A stretch of 36,484 bases of DNA from positions 1 through 36,484 of the forward strand of contig SKKK01000563.1 in NCBI GenBank assembly GCA_007121535.1, in the 5' to 3' direction. Source of the DNA: Planctomycetaceae bacterium (GTDB lineage: Bacteria > Planctomycetota > Planctomycetia > Pirellulales > Pirellulaceae). The translations under genes and the position numbers were made by a program. The notes beneath the pieces were generated by a model that saw only the letters and a program-made list of their open reading frames with translations, searched no databases and was not told the DNA's origin. Shown here one piece after another: positions 1-8,004 of the stretch (within the stretch, counting starts at the first letter, position 1; each line of letters begins with the position of its first letter).

Positions 1-1025
1 AGGCGAACCGTGACGCGGCCGTCGGCGTCATGAGCTGTCTCGATGCGAATGCCCAGCATCTGTTTCAACACGTCGATTTGCGTCAGCGCGTGCTGGCTGA
101 GCGGTAGCGTCCGATATTGGCTGCCACCACGCCCTTGCCAGGCGGCGATCCCCAGCGGCAGCAGCAACTGATCGGCCAGATGCTGGCCGACCGGCACGTC
201 CGACTCGATGTACTGTTTGGCTTGCTGATAAGCTTGGTCGGCGACTTGTTCCGCGGGGACGCCTTTCTGACCAAAGGCGGTGACCAGTTCAACCACGTGC
301 CGCGCGACGATTTCGATCATGACGACGTTTCCCGGGCCCGGCGAGTCGGTGGTTTGTTCGATGTGGAAGCACCCGCGATCCCAACCGCTGAGTTGCGCGA
401 TGGTGCGGCATTCTCGTTCGGCGATGTGTATCGGCAGATTGGCTACCAAGGCGAAGACGCGATGGGAGAGGATTTCGCCGCGCTGCATCCGTTCCAGACG
501 TCCCATTTCGCGGGTGGGGTGGATCGTAACCGAAAACCGGCCACCTCCGGCAGGATAAAACCCGTACCGTTCGAAACGCGGCTCGACCTTGATTCCCATG
601 TGGTTCAACAGGGGCAGGTAGACGCGAGCCAGGAAATCGTAGGACGGGGCCCAAGGATTGTGCGTGCCGCCTTCGAGGGTCACCGTCGAGACGCCATCGG
701 CCAGCATCAGGGCGGGCAAGACGGTCTGCAGCACCAGCGTGGTACTGCCTGCGGAATCGATGCGAAATTGGTAAGTGCCGCTGCGCACTTTGCCGGGACG
801 AAAAACAAGCTCCCGCGATCCGAGTTCCGCGCCGTGAAACTCGGCATCCGAGATTTCCGCAGCGGCGCGGACCGCCATCAGATGTTGGCGCATCAGCCCC
901 GGGCGCTTGCGGCCCGCGCGAATCTGAAACAACGTCACGGGTTGCTGGCTGACCAGCGAAAGCGCCAGGGACGAGCGGACGATCTGCCCGCCGCCTTCGC
1001 CTTGCGATCCGTCGATGGTAATCAT
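1..1025 (-). CDS. rtcA: RNA 3'-terminal phosphate cyclase RtcA (3' end cut by window edge)
   Basis: RtcA converts RNA 3'-phosphate ends to 2',3'-cyclic phosphates, using ATP and a covalent AMP-histidine intermediate. Reading the minus strand from ATG at 1025 gives 341 open codons with no stop before position 1. Family length is about 340 residues, so only the last few codons and the stop are missing. Visible family motifs are MITIDGSQGEGGGQ at residues 1-14, EGGTHNPWAPSYD at 118-130, PAGGGRF at about 158-164, and a histidine at about 312 (LSQHALTQ) that matches the AMP-accepting histidine of E. coli RtcA. The start lies 11 bases after the purU stop, so the two are probably co-transcribed. RtcA usually sits beside the ligase RtcB; no rtcB is visible here, though one could lie beyond the left edge. 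The identification is firm; the biological partner is not known. Confidence 0.95.
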   Translation of the reverse strand, partial: MITIDGSQGEGGGQIVRSSLALSLVSQQPVTLFQIRAGRKRPGLMRQHLMAVRAAAEISDAEFHGAELGSRELVFRPGKVRSGTYQFRIDSAGSTTLVLQTVLPALMLADGVSTVTLEGGTHNPWAPSYDFLARVYLPLLNHMGIKVEPRFERYGFYPAGGGRFSVTIHPTREMGRLERMQRGEILSHRVFALVANLPIHIAERECRTIAQLSGWDRGCFHIEQTTDSPGPGNVVMIEIVARHVVELVTAFGQKGVPAEQVADQAYQQAKQYIESDVPVGQHLADQLLLPLGIAAWQGRGGSQYRTLPLSQHALTQIDVLKQMLGIRIETAHDADGRVTVR

Positions 1026-1036
1026 GGAGGATTGGC

Positions 1037-1891
1037 TCACATTCGTTTGACCACGCGATGGAAATGCAGCCGGATTTCGCGGTTGACCACGCGACGCACG
1101 CCCTCGACCAGACAACGCGGCTCGTTATCCTCCTGGCCAATCCGAATGATCTCGTCCAATTTTGTGCCCGGGGGGACGGTGAACGTGGTCTGTTGGATGA
1201 TCTGATTGCCCGCATCCAATTCGGGAACGATGAAATGGCAGGTGCAACCGTAGGTCAGCATCCGGCCCGCATAGGCGTCGTGATAAGGCCGCAGGCCAGG
1301 GAAACTCGGCAACAAACCGTGGTGCAGGTTGATGATGCGGCCCCCGGCGAATTTCCAGCAAACCGCAGCCGGCAGCACCCGCATGTACCGTGCCAACACC
1401 ACGTAGTCGACTTGGTACTGATCGAACAACTCCACCATCTGCTCGTCGTTCGCCCGCCCCTCGCGATCGCCGATGTTGTACCAGTCCACGCCAAATTGCT
1501 CGGCGATGCCGCGACAAGCGTTGCGATTGCCGATCATGACCGCCGCCTGGGCACGGATCTGTTGGTCGCGGATCGCTCGCAATACGGCCAAAGCCGGTTC
1601 GGGACGATAGGTGACGCACAGCGCCAGACGGGGCCGCGCGGCTCGTTCCTCGGGCGACCAGACTCGGACCGACAGATTCTTCGCCCGCCCGATCTCGGTC
1701 AGCGCACTACGGAAAGCTTCCCACGGCACGTCGGGCAGTTCGATCCGACAAAGCATGGCGAACAACGCATCTTCGTCGTGATTGTACATCTGGATCTCTT
1801 CAATGTTGGCGCCTTTTCCCGTCACGTAGTGAATTATCGGGTCGGCTAGCCCAACATTGTCGGGTCCCACTGCGGTGATGATGATTTCCAT
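1037..1891 (-). CDS. purU: Formyltetrahydrofolate deformylase PurU
   Basis: PurU hydrolyses 10-formyl-tetrahydrofolate to formate and tetrahydrofolate, balancing one-carbon pools and supplying formate for purine synthesis. The 284-residue length is normal for the family (about 280). Residues 1-80 form an ACT-type regulatory domain (GPDNVGLADPIIHYVTGKGANI). Residues 86-284 form the formyltransferase-fold catalytic domain. The catalytic Asn-His-Asp set is visible as N188 and H190 in IINLHHGLLPSFPG and D226 in ELDAGNQII. The usual DEGP context of the aspartate is altered to DAGN, a mild divergence. A GGAGG sequence lies about 13 bases upstream of the ATG, a longer spacing than usual. The gene is first in a probable two-gene unit with rtcA, 11 bases downstream. 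Confidence 0.93.
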   Translation of the reverse strand: MEIIITAVGPDNVGLADPIIHYVTGKGANIEEIQMYNHDEDALFAMLCRIELPDVPWEAFRSALTEIGRAKNLSVRVWSPEERAARPRLALCVTYRPEPALAVLRAIRDQQIRAQAAVMIGNRNACRGIAEQFGVDWYNIGDREGRANDEQMVELFDQYQVDYVVLARYMRVLPAAVCWKFAGGRIINLHHGLLPSFPGLRPYHDAYAGRMLTYGCTCHFIVPELDAGNQIIQQTTFTVPPGTKLDEIIRIGQEDNEPRCLVEGVRRVVNREIRLHFHRVVKRM

Positions 1892-2130
1892 GTTCGATCG
1901 ATAACCTCCGTCCCCTGCAAATCAGCGGGAACTGTCCCATATGTTGTAGACGCATCCAGGATACATTCTTCGCATTCCCAAGGCTACTCGTCTTGCACAG
2001 GGTGTGAAAGCATGATTGCTTGTAACGACGTCTTTCGCTCAAATCGGATTCGGAATCGGAAGCGTCCGGAACCGTAGTCGTGTGACGATCCATACAGACC
2101 CGTCGACCTTTGGCATCAGGAGAGCAGGCA

Positions 2131-2943
2131 ATGAAGATCGGCATGTACAGCATCACCTATCGCGGCGTGTGGTATCGGGGGCCGGCTATCGATGTGTTCA
2201 GTTTGGTGAAATTGGCGAAGCAACAGGGTTGGGAGGGGTTGGAGTTGGACACCGAGCGGCCTCATGCGGCGCCGATGGACCTGTCGGCCGACGATGGCAA
2301 ACGGCTGCGCGATCTGGCCGAAGAATGCGGACTGCCGCTGTGTGCCGTGTCGCCCAATTGCGATCTGTCGAGTCCTGTGCCCGGCCGGCGTGAAGCGATG
2401 ATTTGCTACGTGCGGGAGTGCATCAAGCTGGCTCATGACCTTGGCGCACCACTGTGCAAGATCTTCGCGGCTTGGCGAGGCGTTACGTTGCATGACGGGC
2501 TGGCTACTTACGACCAGACGTACGGTTACGACCAATACGGGTTCTGGAAAGGCGACCGGTGGGGATTTTTGTGCGATTCCCTGCGGGAGCTGACCAAGGT
2601 GGCCGAAGATCACGCTGTCGTGCTGGCCATGCAGAACCCAGGGCCCTGACGTGGTAATCGATTATCGGGATGTTCTGCGGTTGATCGACGACGTCGGGTC
2701 GCCGGCGCTGAAGGGTTGCATCGACATCAATATCGAGCCCGATGCAGAATCGGCTGAGCATGCCGCTCGCATGGCCGCGGCGTGCGCGGGCCACGTTGTC
2801 CACTCGCACTGCAACGCTGATTCTGCCACCCGGCCATCGAGGACGGTCAGCCTGCAGGCATCGACTACGTGCATCGCCAGACGGCGTTTGCCCTGGAGTA
2901 CTTGAAGGGGCTGCGGGCCGAAGCACAAGCGAAGCTGTGGTGA
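2131..2943 (+). pseudogene. Broken sugar-phosphate isomerase/epimerase (xylose-isomerase-like TIM barrel)
   Basis: The gene starts at ATG 2131 with AGGAGA at 2119-2124 and reads MKIGMYSITYRGVWYRG as an AP-endonuclease-2/xylose-isomerase-like TIM-barrel protein, stopping at TGA 2647-2649. The same protein resumes one base out of frame (DVVIDYRDVLRLIDDVGSP from 2650), consistent with one extra T at about 2647. Just before it, the family-typical NHGP reads NPGP. The second frame runs to VHSHCN at about 2817. After that a third frame carries a typical family C-terminus (CHPAIEDGQPAGIDYVHRQT from 2824) ending at TGA 2941. The stretch normally joining the HSH motif to this C-terminal CHP motif is missing, perhaps 50-60 codons. 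One frameshift plus a probable internal deletion make a functional product unlikely. The original substrate cannot be told. Confidence 0.85.
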
Positions 2944-2967
2944 TGAACGGGTTCCAAGTTCGCGAAC

Positions 2968-3131
2968 GGTCGGGGAGCGTTTTCGGGGAACGTTGGTGTG
3001 GGTCCCGCGCGCTGAGCGGGACTTGGAAGGGACCGCCGCTCGGCGCTCGGGGGCCACAGGGGTCGGGAGTCGTTTTCGGAGAACCCGCTTTCCATGTGGT
3101 GAATCGTTGCCCGAAAACGACTCCCGACCCC
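2968..3131. repeat. Palindromic repeat: perfect 21-bp inverted repeat plus one degenerate arm
   Basis: Arms at 3059-3079 and 3111-3131 are exact reverse complements (21 of 21). They begin GGGGTCGGGAGTCGTTTT and enclose a 31-base loop. A degenerate extra copy of one arm lies at 2968-2986 (GGTCGGGGAGCGTTTTCGG). The same palindrome, less perfect, recurs at 9421-9494. The element lies between the converging broken isomerase gene and the 3187-4914 gene, so it could also stop transcription from both sides. It resembles a REP/BIME-type intergenic repeat. Confidence 0.85.
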
Positions 3132-3149
3132 GTTGCGGCCCCAATGCAA

Positions 3150-3187
3150 GGCTACCTTAACGGATAAGAAACTCCTGGCCGGGTGCT
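3150..3187. repeat. CCTGGCCGGGTGCT repeat, single arm
   Basis: These 38 bases match 24526-24563 at 32 of 38 positions, sharing the core TCCTGGCCGGGTGCT. The right end touches the TAA stop (3187-3189) of the minus-strand gene that ends here. The other arm, present at 24500-24522, is not recognisable beside this copy. Confidence 0.7.
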
Positions 3188-4914
3188 TAATTGTCGTCCA
3201 GCACCTTTTCCAGGTCTCCGATGTCCACGCCCTGCTGTTTCGCACTGCGGAACCACTCGCGAGCCTTCCGACGCTGGTCGTCGCGCAGATCATCGCGCGA
3301 TGCCAAATGAGCCGCTTTGACGACCAGCGAAACCGGGTCGGTATCAGCCAGTCGCAGATCGGCGATGGCAATCGCCAATCCCGCTGGCAACGCGTCCAGC
3401 CGGTACGTGCGATTCACTCCGGCAACACGGACGGTCACCCAGTCTCGATCCGCTTCGACCACGCCGACCACCGAGCCGTCACCGACGTTGATTTCGTCGC
3501 CTCCCTGTAATGCGGCGATGGCCCGGACCAGTTCGTCGCGAAAATTGCGAGAGTACTGTACCAGCAACTGCAAACGCTGAAATCGCTGGAAATCTTCCTC
3601 GCGCATGGGCAGGTCGTGAATTTCAGCCAAACTTTCCAACGCATCGTCATGCCGATTCGCCTCGAGCGCTCTGCGAGCCCCAGCCAGAGTATCGGACAAT
3701 TCCTGGATCTGCTGCTCGGTCGGCTGGCCGCGACCTCCCAGCGGAACAGAAGACGCGGGCGGCGAACCGATCTCGGACTCCGGCTTCTCGGATTCATCCG
3801 CAGGGCCTGTCTCCTGGTGGTCGCCCGATGGCGGACGCGGTTCGATCTCCAGTTCGCTCGCTCGATCCGGTAATGGCTGATCGCCGATCGGATCCCTGCC
3901 GAATGACGGAACCAGTTCGATGGGTTCGATCGCAACCGGCGGCCGGGACGTCGCTCCCTCTGGCTCCGCGTCGGTAGAATCCAGCTCCGATGCACCGGGT
4001 ACCGACCGATCAGGTAAAGTCGGGTCCACAGACCTGACGCGATCGTCGCCGTGCGGCCGTGTCTTGCTAGGGATGGTGGATGGGCGGGTAGGCGAATGGA
4101 TAACGGCGGGCGCTTCCGCCTCGGCCACGCCGGTCGCAGCAGAGCGTTCCGAGCTGCGCATCGTCATGGCGACGAACACAGGCAGGAAGATACCGATGAC
4201 CAGCATCAGCGTCCCCAAGCCGCATGCCAGGAGGATCATCTGGTTGCTTCTTCTCGATCGACGGGCCTTGGATACCGATCGGGTGCGCAGACGGGATGAC
4301 GGTCGGGAGCCCGCCACCGGCTGGACCGATTGAACTCCGCGAGCGGTCCCCTGCGGCTCAGGTGGCACCGGATAACCGCTGCCCGGATGATACTGACTCG
4401 TGGCGCCGGCAGACGGCGCCGGAGTCGTCTGGGGGGCTGGTCGAGACATCGGGGGAGACGCCGAGTATTGGTCGGGTCCCTTGACCGGGACACGAGGCAC
4501 GGCGTTTGCGTCCTTAGGCGACGTCCCTCCCGCACTCGACGCAGTGCCGGATGACGATCGAGCGCGGGGTGCGGGGCGGCGATACGTGCCCTTACCACTC
4601 GAAGAAACAGTGCCGCCCGCCGTGCCGCCCGCACGAGCAATCAACGCGTCCTTCGCCGATTCGATCTCCGCCAATAGACGTGACCAATCCGCAACGCGAG
4701 GTCCCGGGGAATAGGAGCGGACTCGCTGTTGCGCTCGCTCGGCGGCGCGGCGGATCTCTTCCACGTCGTTTTCGCCCGATTTCACGCCGAGCAACTGGGA
4801 CGGGTTGGGACTGCGGATGTGCGGTCCCAAACCCAGCCATTGATGGTACGGATTGAAGTGTTCAGCCACAAAGCTCCTCGATTCCTCAGGCGATCTGGGG
4901 TTGGCGCGTTCCAT
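3187..4914 (-). CDS. Proline-rich single-pass membrane protein of unknown function
   Basis: This 575-residue protein does not match a family I can name. Residues 1-95 form a compact conserved-looking N-terminal module (FNPYHQWLGLGPHIRSPNPSQLLGV, then a helical stretch rich in E, R and Q). A low-complexity Pro/Ser/Thr/Gly linker runs to about 200, then a basic patch (KARRSRRSNQ) and one hydrophobic helix at about 226-251 (start MILLACGLGTLMLVIGIF). A second disordered acidic/proline-rich linker covers about 255-405. A C-terminal domain at about 405-575 has a helical repeat-like part, a small beta-rich part (DGSVVGVVEADRDWVTVRVA) and a final helical part. The basic patch before the helix suggests the N-terminal module is cytoplasmic and the C-terminal domain outside. 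It is last in the run after ribokinase, 93 bases downstream. Confidence 0.75.
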   Translation of the reverse strand: MERANPRSPEESRSFVAEHFNPYHQWLGLGPHIRSPNPSQLLGVKSGENDVEEIRRAAERAQQRVRSYSPGPRVADWSRLLAEIESAKDALIARAGGTAGGTVSSSGKGTYRRPAPRARSSSGTASSAGGTSPKDANAVPRVPVKGPDQYSASPPMSRPAPQTTPAPSAGATSQYHPGSGYPVPPEPQGTARGVQSVQPVAGSRPSSRLRTRSVSKARRSRRSNQMILLACGLGTLMLVIGIFLPVFVAMTMRSSERSAATGVAEAEAPAVIHSPTRPSTIPSKTRPHGDDRVRSVDPTLPDRSVPGASELDSTDAEPEGATSRPPVAIEPIELVPSFGRDPIGDQPLPDRASELEIEPRPPSGDHQETGPADESEKPESEIGSPPASSVPLGGRGQPTEQQIQELSDTLAGARRALEANRHDDALESLAEIHDLPMREEDFQRFQRLQLLVQYSRNFRDELVRAIAALQGGDEINVGDGSVVGVVEADRDWVTVRVAGVNRTYRLDALPAGLAIAIADLRLADTDPVSLVVKAAHLASRDDLRDDQRRKAREWFRSAKQQGVDIGDLEKVLDDN

Positions 4915-5007
4915 ACCCCGATGGGATTGTCGTTCGGTTGGACCTGCGCCAATTATTGCATCATGTTGCGAAGAGCAAGACGCCCCGGAAGAAGAGGGGG
5001 CGCGATC

Positions 5008-5946
5008 TCAGCCGTTCCGACCGCGAAAGGCTTCGTCGATCTCATCACGACGTGGCAGCGAGGGTTGAGCACCGGGTCGAGTCACGGAGAGGGCCGCGGC
5101 GGCCCCAGCCCAGCCGACCGCCGTCATCAGATCCTTGCCTTCGGCCAGGGCCAGCGCCAAGGTTCCGTTGAACGCATCCCCTGCGGCCGTGGCATCCACC
5201 GCCTGGACCTCCAACGCGGCGACTTGCCGCACTCGATCACCGACCACCACACAGCCTCGAGCGCCCATCGTCACGATCGCGTGGCGGCATCCCCACTCGA
5301 CTAGACGCTTGCCCGCCGCGATCGCTTGGGCTGCGTCCTGGACAGGTTGTCCGGTCAGCAGAGCCGCCTCGGTCTCATTGGGGGTAATGATGTCGACGTA
5401 CTTCAACACGTCGGGGGAAGCGATCGCGGAGTCGGCGGGCGCCGGGTTCAAGATGGTGGCCCGACCCATCTGCCGACCTCGCTGCAGGCCCCGGATGACG
5501 GCTTCAACAGGGGCTTCCAAGCAGGCTAGGAGCACGGCCGATTGCTTGAATCGCCCGTCATCGATCGCGTCGATGTCCGCCGGCGTCAAGTGCAGGTTGG
5601 CGCCCGAAGCGACACTGATGCAGTTTTGGCCGGTCTGGTCGACCATGATCAGCGCGACGCCGGACGGTTCGCCTTGTACCCGCTTGACCAGATCGCAGCC
5701 GACCCCCTCCGTATGCAGGCCCGCCAACGATTCGCGGCCGAGATCATCGTCGCCCACCGCAGCGATCAAGGACACGGAAACCGCCCCGGCGCGAGCAGCG
5801 GCAACGGCCTGATTCGCCCCTTTGCCGCCTGCCGCTCGAAAGAATGTTCCACCCAAAACCGTTTCACCCGGTGCGGGCAGTCGAGTTCCCCGGACCACCA
5901 GATCCGTATTGATCGAACCGAGAACAAGGATCGCTGCTTGAGTCAT
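5008..5946 (-). CDS. rbsK: Ribokinase (PfkB family)
   Basis: Ribokinase phosphorylates D-ribose to ribose-5-phosphate in the cytoplasm. The 312-residue length is typical. Visible motifs are the N-terminal substrate motif GSINTDLVVRG, the PfkB signature AGGKGANQAVAAARAG at about residues 39-54, NPAP at 167-170, TPNETEAALLTG at 188-199, and the catalytic/anion-hole motif DATAAGDAFNG at 251-261, where D257 is the expected catalytic base. The classical DTTGAGD here reads DATAAGD, with alanine in place of the first glycine. That is tolerated in some ribokinases but worth noting. It follows the leucine-rich-repeat gene by 33 bases on the same strand. No ribose transporter or regulator is adjacent, so free ribose salvage is only inferred. 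Confidence 0.93.
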   Translation of the reverse strand: MTQAAILVLGSINTDLVVRGTRLPAPGETVLGGTFFRAAGGKGANQAVAAARAGAVSVSLIAAVGDDDLGRESLAGLHTEGVGCDLVKRVQGEPSGVALIMVDQTGQNCISVASGANLHLTPADIDAIDDGRFKQSAVLLACLEAPVEAVIRGLQRGRQMGRATILNPAPADSAIASPDVLKYVDIITPNETEAALLTGQPVQDAAQAIAAGKRLVEWGCRHAIVTMGARGCVVVGDRVRQVAALEVQAVDATAAGDAFNGTLALALAEGKDLMTAVGWAGAAAALSVTRPGAQPSLPRRDEIDEAFRGRNG

Positions 5947-5979
5947 CGTGTTTCTTTCTACGCCCTTTCTCGACAGAGC

Positions 5980-7992
5980 TTAGTCATCCAGCGACGGCAG
6001 GGCACTTCGCAACCGTTGCCAACCTTGAGCCGTCACCCGGGTGTCGCCGACATCCAACGTTTCCAGGTCTCTCAAGCTGCGGAGATGCTCCAACCCGGCA
6101 TCGCCCACCGACGTGCGAGTGAGCCACAATTCACGCAATCCTGAAAGCCCCGCCAAATGTTTCAAACCTTGATCGGTGATCGCGGTTCCCGAAAGGTCCA
6201 AGACCTGCAAACTTCGAAGGTTGCCGATCAACGGCAGCGAGGCGTCGGTGATGCGAGTCTGTTCAAGCCATAGCTCCCTCAAACGAGCCAAGCCCGTCAG
6301 ATGCTCCGCCCCCGCATCCGAAACGGGTGTCCCGGACAGATCGAGGATCTCCAGTTCACGGAACGAGCCGATCAGAGGCATCGATCGGTCAGTGATCCGA
6401 GTCTGTGCGAGCGAAAGCTGCTTCATCTTGGTCGCGCGGCTCACATGGGCCAAGCCTTTGTCCCCCGTCGCCGTGCCCGCCAGATCCAGCCAGTCCAAAT
6501 CGACGTGGCCTGCCAGATGCTCCAGGCCCGCATCCGTCACACTTGTACGCCCCAACGACAGCCGCTTTGCGGTGGGCATCGCCGCCAGGAAAGCCAGGTC
6601 TTGATCGGTCACATCCAAGAACTGCCGATAGCGATCATCCAACGCAGAAAGCGGTTCGCCCACCAACGATTCCAAACTGACCGATCGGGTGCGTCCCGCG
6701 TAAACAGCTTGCAGATACTCCAGCAGCACCGAACGATGAACACCCTGTCGATCATCCATCAACATGGCCGTCAATCCGGCCGATAGGCTGTATAAGCGTC
6801 GGATCTCGGGATGCTCCTGCAGATCCCGGCGTCCGAGCAAAATCAGTTGATCCAGCGGCACACGGAAGCGTTCTTGCAAGGCTCGGTAGCGTGCGAATTG
6901 CAACCAGTCGGCATCGATACCGCCGACCGTGCAGTAACCGTCCCATCGTTGCAACGATTCCATGTAAAGCGCGATGCCTTCGACGATCCAGTAATCGCTG
7001 TCTCGACCGATCTCCGCAGCCCCTCGCCTGGTCTCGGCAAACAACTGGTGCGTCACCTCGTGTTCGAAAACGTTCGGATTCGGCTGGTCCTCGACAAAGA
7101 AATACGCGACTCGCTGCCGCTCCTGATAGAATCCCGTCGTCATTTCGATCAAGGGCTCGGTCGGCTTCAAGGCGCCGACGTACTCTTGGCGATCGCGGAA
7201 GAGAACCACGTTGTGCCGAGTCGTTCCTCCACCGGCTGGTACGGAGGCCGATTCCAGCCGCCGTGTAAGAGCGGCGGTGTTGCTCCAAAAAGAAAAAAAC
7301 AACTGCCGCCAAACCGTATGAAGCACCTCCAGGCGTTCCGCCAATTGACGACCTGCCGTCTCGCTGTGCGTGGTTGCGATACTGAAGTGTTCCGACTCGA
7401 CCACCCGGTACGGACCACTGGTGATACCCAACGAAGGTTGAGCCCCGCGTACTTGGCGGACGCGGATGCGTTCCGATGGCCGTTGCCAACGGTCGCCAAC
7501 CTGGCGATAACCCAGCGCCCGTCGAGCCGTCGCGTGATCCGGATCTTCGTGCAATACTTCGTGCAGTAACTCGTACGCATTGGTCGAAGCGTCGCGTTGA
7601 AGCTGACGCTCGGCCAGGCGGAATAACTCTTCGGCCCGCTGTTGACGTTCTCGCGTCAATCGGGCGTACCACTGTTGGACGATCTTCGGAGCGTCCTCCG
7701 CCGGTTTCAATGGATCGACCGGCGGAGGAACAAACACGTACTGCCGTCGCGGATCGCGAATCGGAAACCAAGCGGCGGTGATTTCGGCCTGCTCCGACAG
7801 ATCCAGCTTGCGGCACAACGCGGCCAGGTCAGCCAACCGTTGGCGATAAGCTTGATCCATGGCCGCGCGTTCTGCCGCAATCTGGTCGTTGGAGTCCAGC
7901 CGCAGGCCAGCCGCGTCAAGTGGCGACAAACCAGCCAGCGGCCAACCCAGCATGGCGATCAACCAGCAGCCGGTTCCCGTCCTCCAGCTCAT
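5980..7992 (-). CDS. Secreted DUF1570-like zinc metalloprotease with C-terminal leucine-rich repeats
   Basis: The protein is about 670 residues long. A hydrophobic N-terminal segment (about 10-30, ending LDAAG) looks like a signal peptide. Residues 40-180 are helical and charged. The region about 195-450 resembles the DUF1570 family of gluzincin-like peptidases: the zinc motif HEVTH is at about 313-317 (VFEHEVTHQLFAE), and a downstream glutamate in WIVEGIALYME at about 340 is a good third ligand. From about 470 to the end there are at least seven leucine-rich repeats of the form LDLSGTxVSDAGLEHL, the type common in planctomycete secreted proteins. GTG at 7998 could start two codons earlier; ATG 7992 is preferred. 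The gene starts about 12 bases after the PQQ-protein stop, so the two are probably translated from one transcript. Substrate unknown; the LRR domain may direct binding. Confidence 0.85.
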   Translation of the reverse strand: MSWRTGTGCWLIAMLGWPLAGLSPLDAAGLRLDSNDQIAAERAAMDQAYRQRLADLAALCRKLDLSEQAEITAAWFPIRDPRRQYVFVPPPVDPLKPAEDAPKIVQQWYARLTRERQQRAEELFRLAERQLQRDASTNAYELLHEVLHEDPDHATARRALGYRQVGDRWQRPSERIRVRQVRGAQPSLGITSGPYRVVESEHFSIATTHSETAGRQLAERLEVLHTVWRQLFFSFWSNTAALTRRLESASVPAGGGTTRHNVVLFRDRQEYVGALKPTEPLIEMTTGFYQERQRVAYFFVEDQPNPNVFEHEVTHQLFAETRRGAAEIGRDSDYWIVEGIALYMESLQRWDGYCTVGGIDADWLQFARYRALQERFRVPLDQLILLGRRDLQEHPEIRRLYSLSAGLTAMLMDDRQGVHRSVLLEYLQAVYAGRTRSVSLESLVGEPLSALDDRYRQFLDVTDQDLAFLAAMPTAKRLSLGRTSVTDAGLEHLAGHVDLDWLDLAGTATGDKGLAHVSRATKMKQLSLAQTRITDRSMPLIGSFRELEILDLSGTPVSDAGAEHLTGLARLRELWLEQTRITDASLPLIGNLRSLQVLDLSGTAITDQGLKHLAGLSGLRELWLTRTSVGDAGLEHLRSLRDLETLDVGDTRVTAQGWQRLRSALPSLDD

Positions 7993-8004
7993 CGTCACGC
8001 CCTA

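Noticed and set aside
117-1205. Long open frame on the plus strand opposite rtcA
   Set aside because: It is antisense to a clear RtcA sequence with all motifs, and its own translation shows no family pattern; high GC content favours such open antisense frames.
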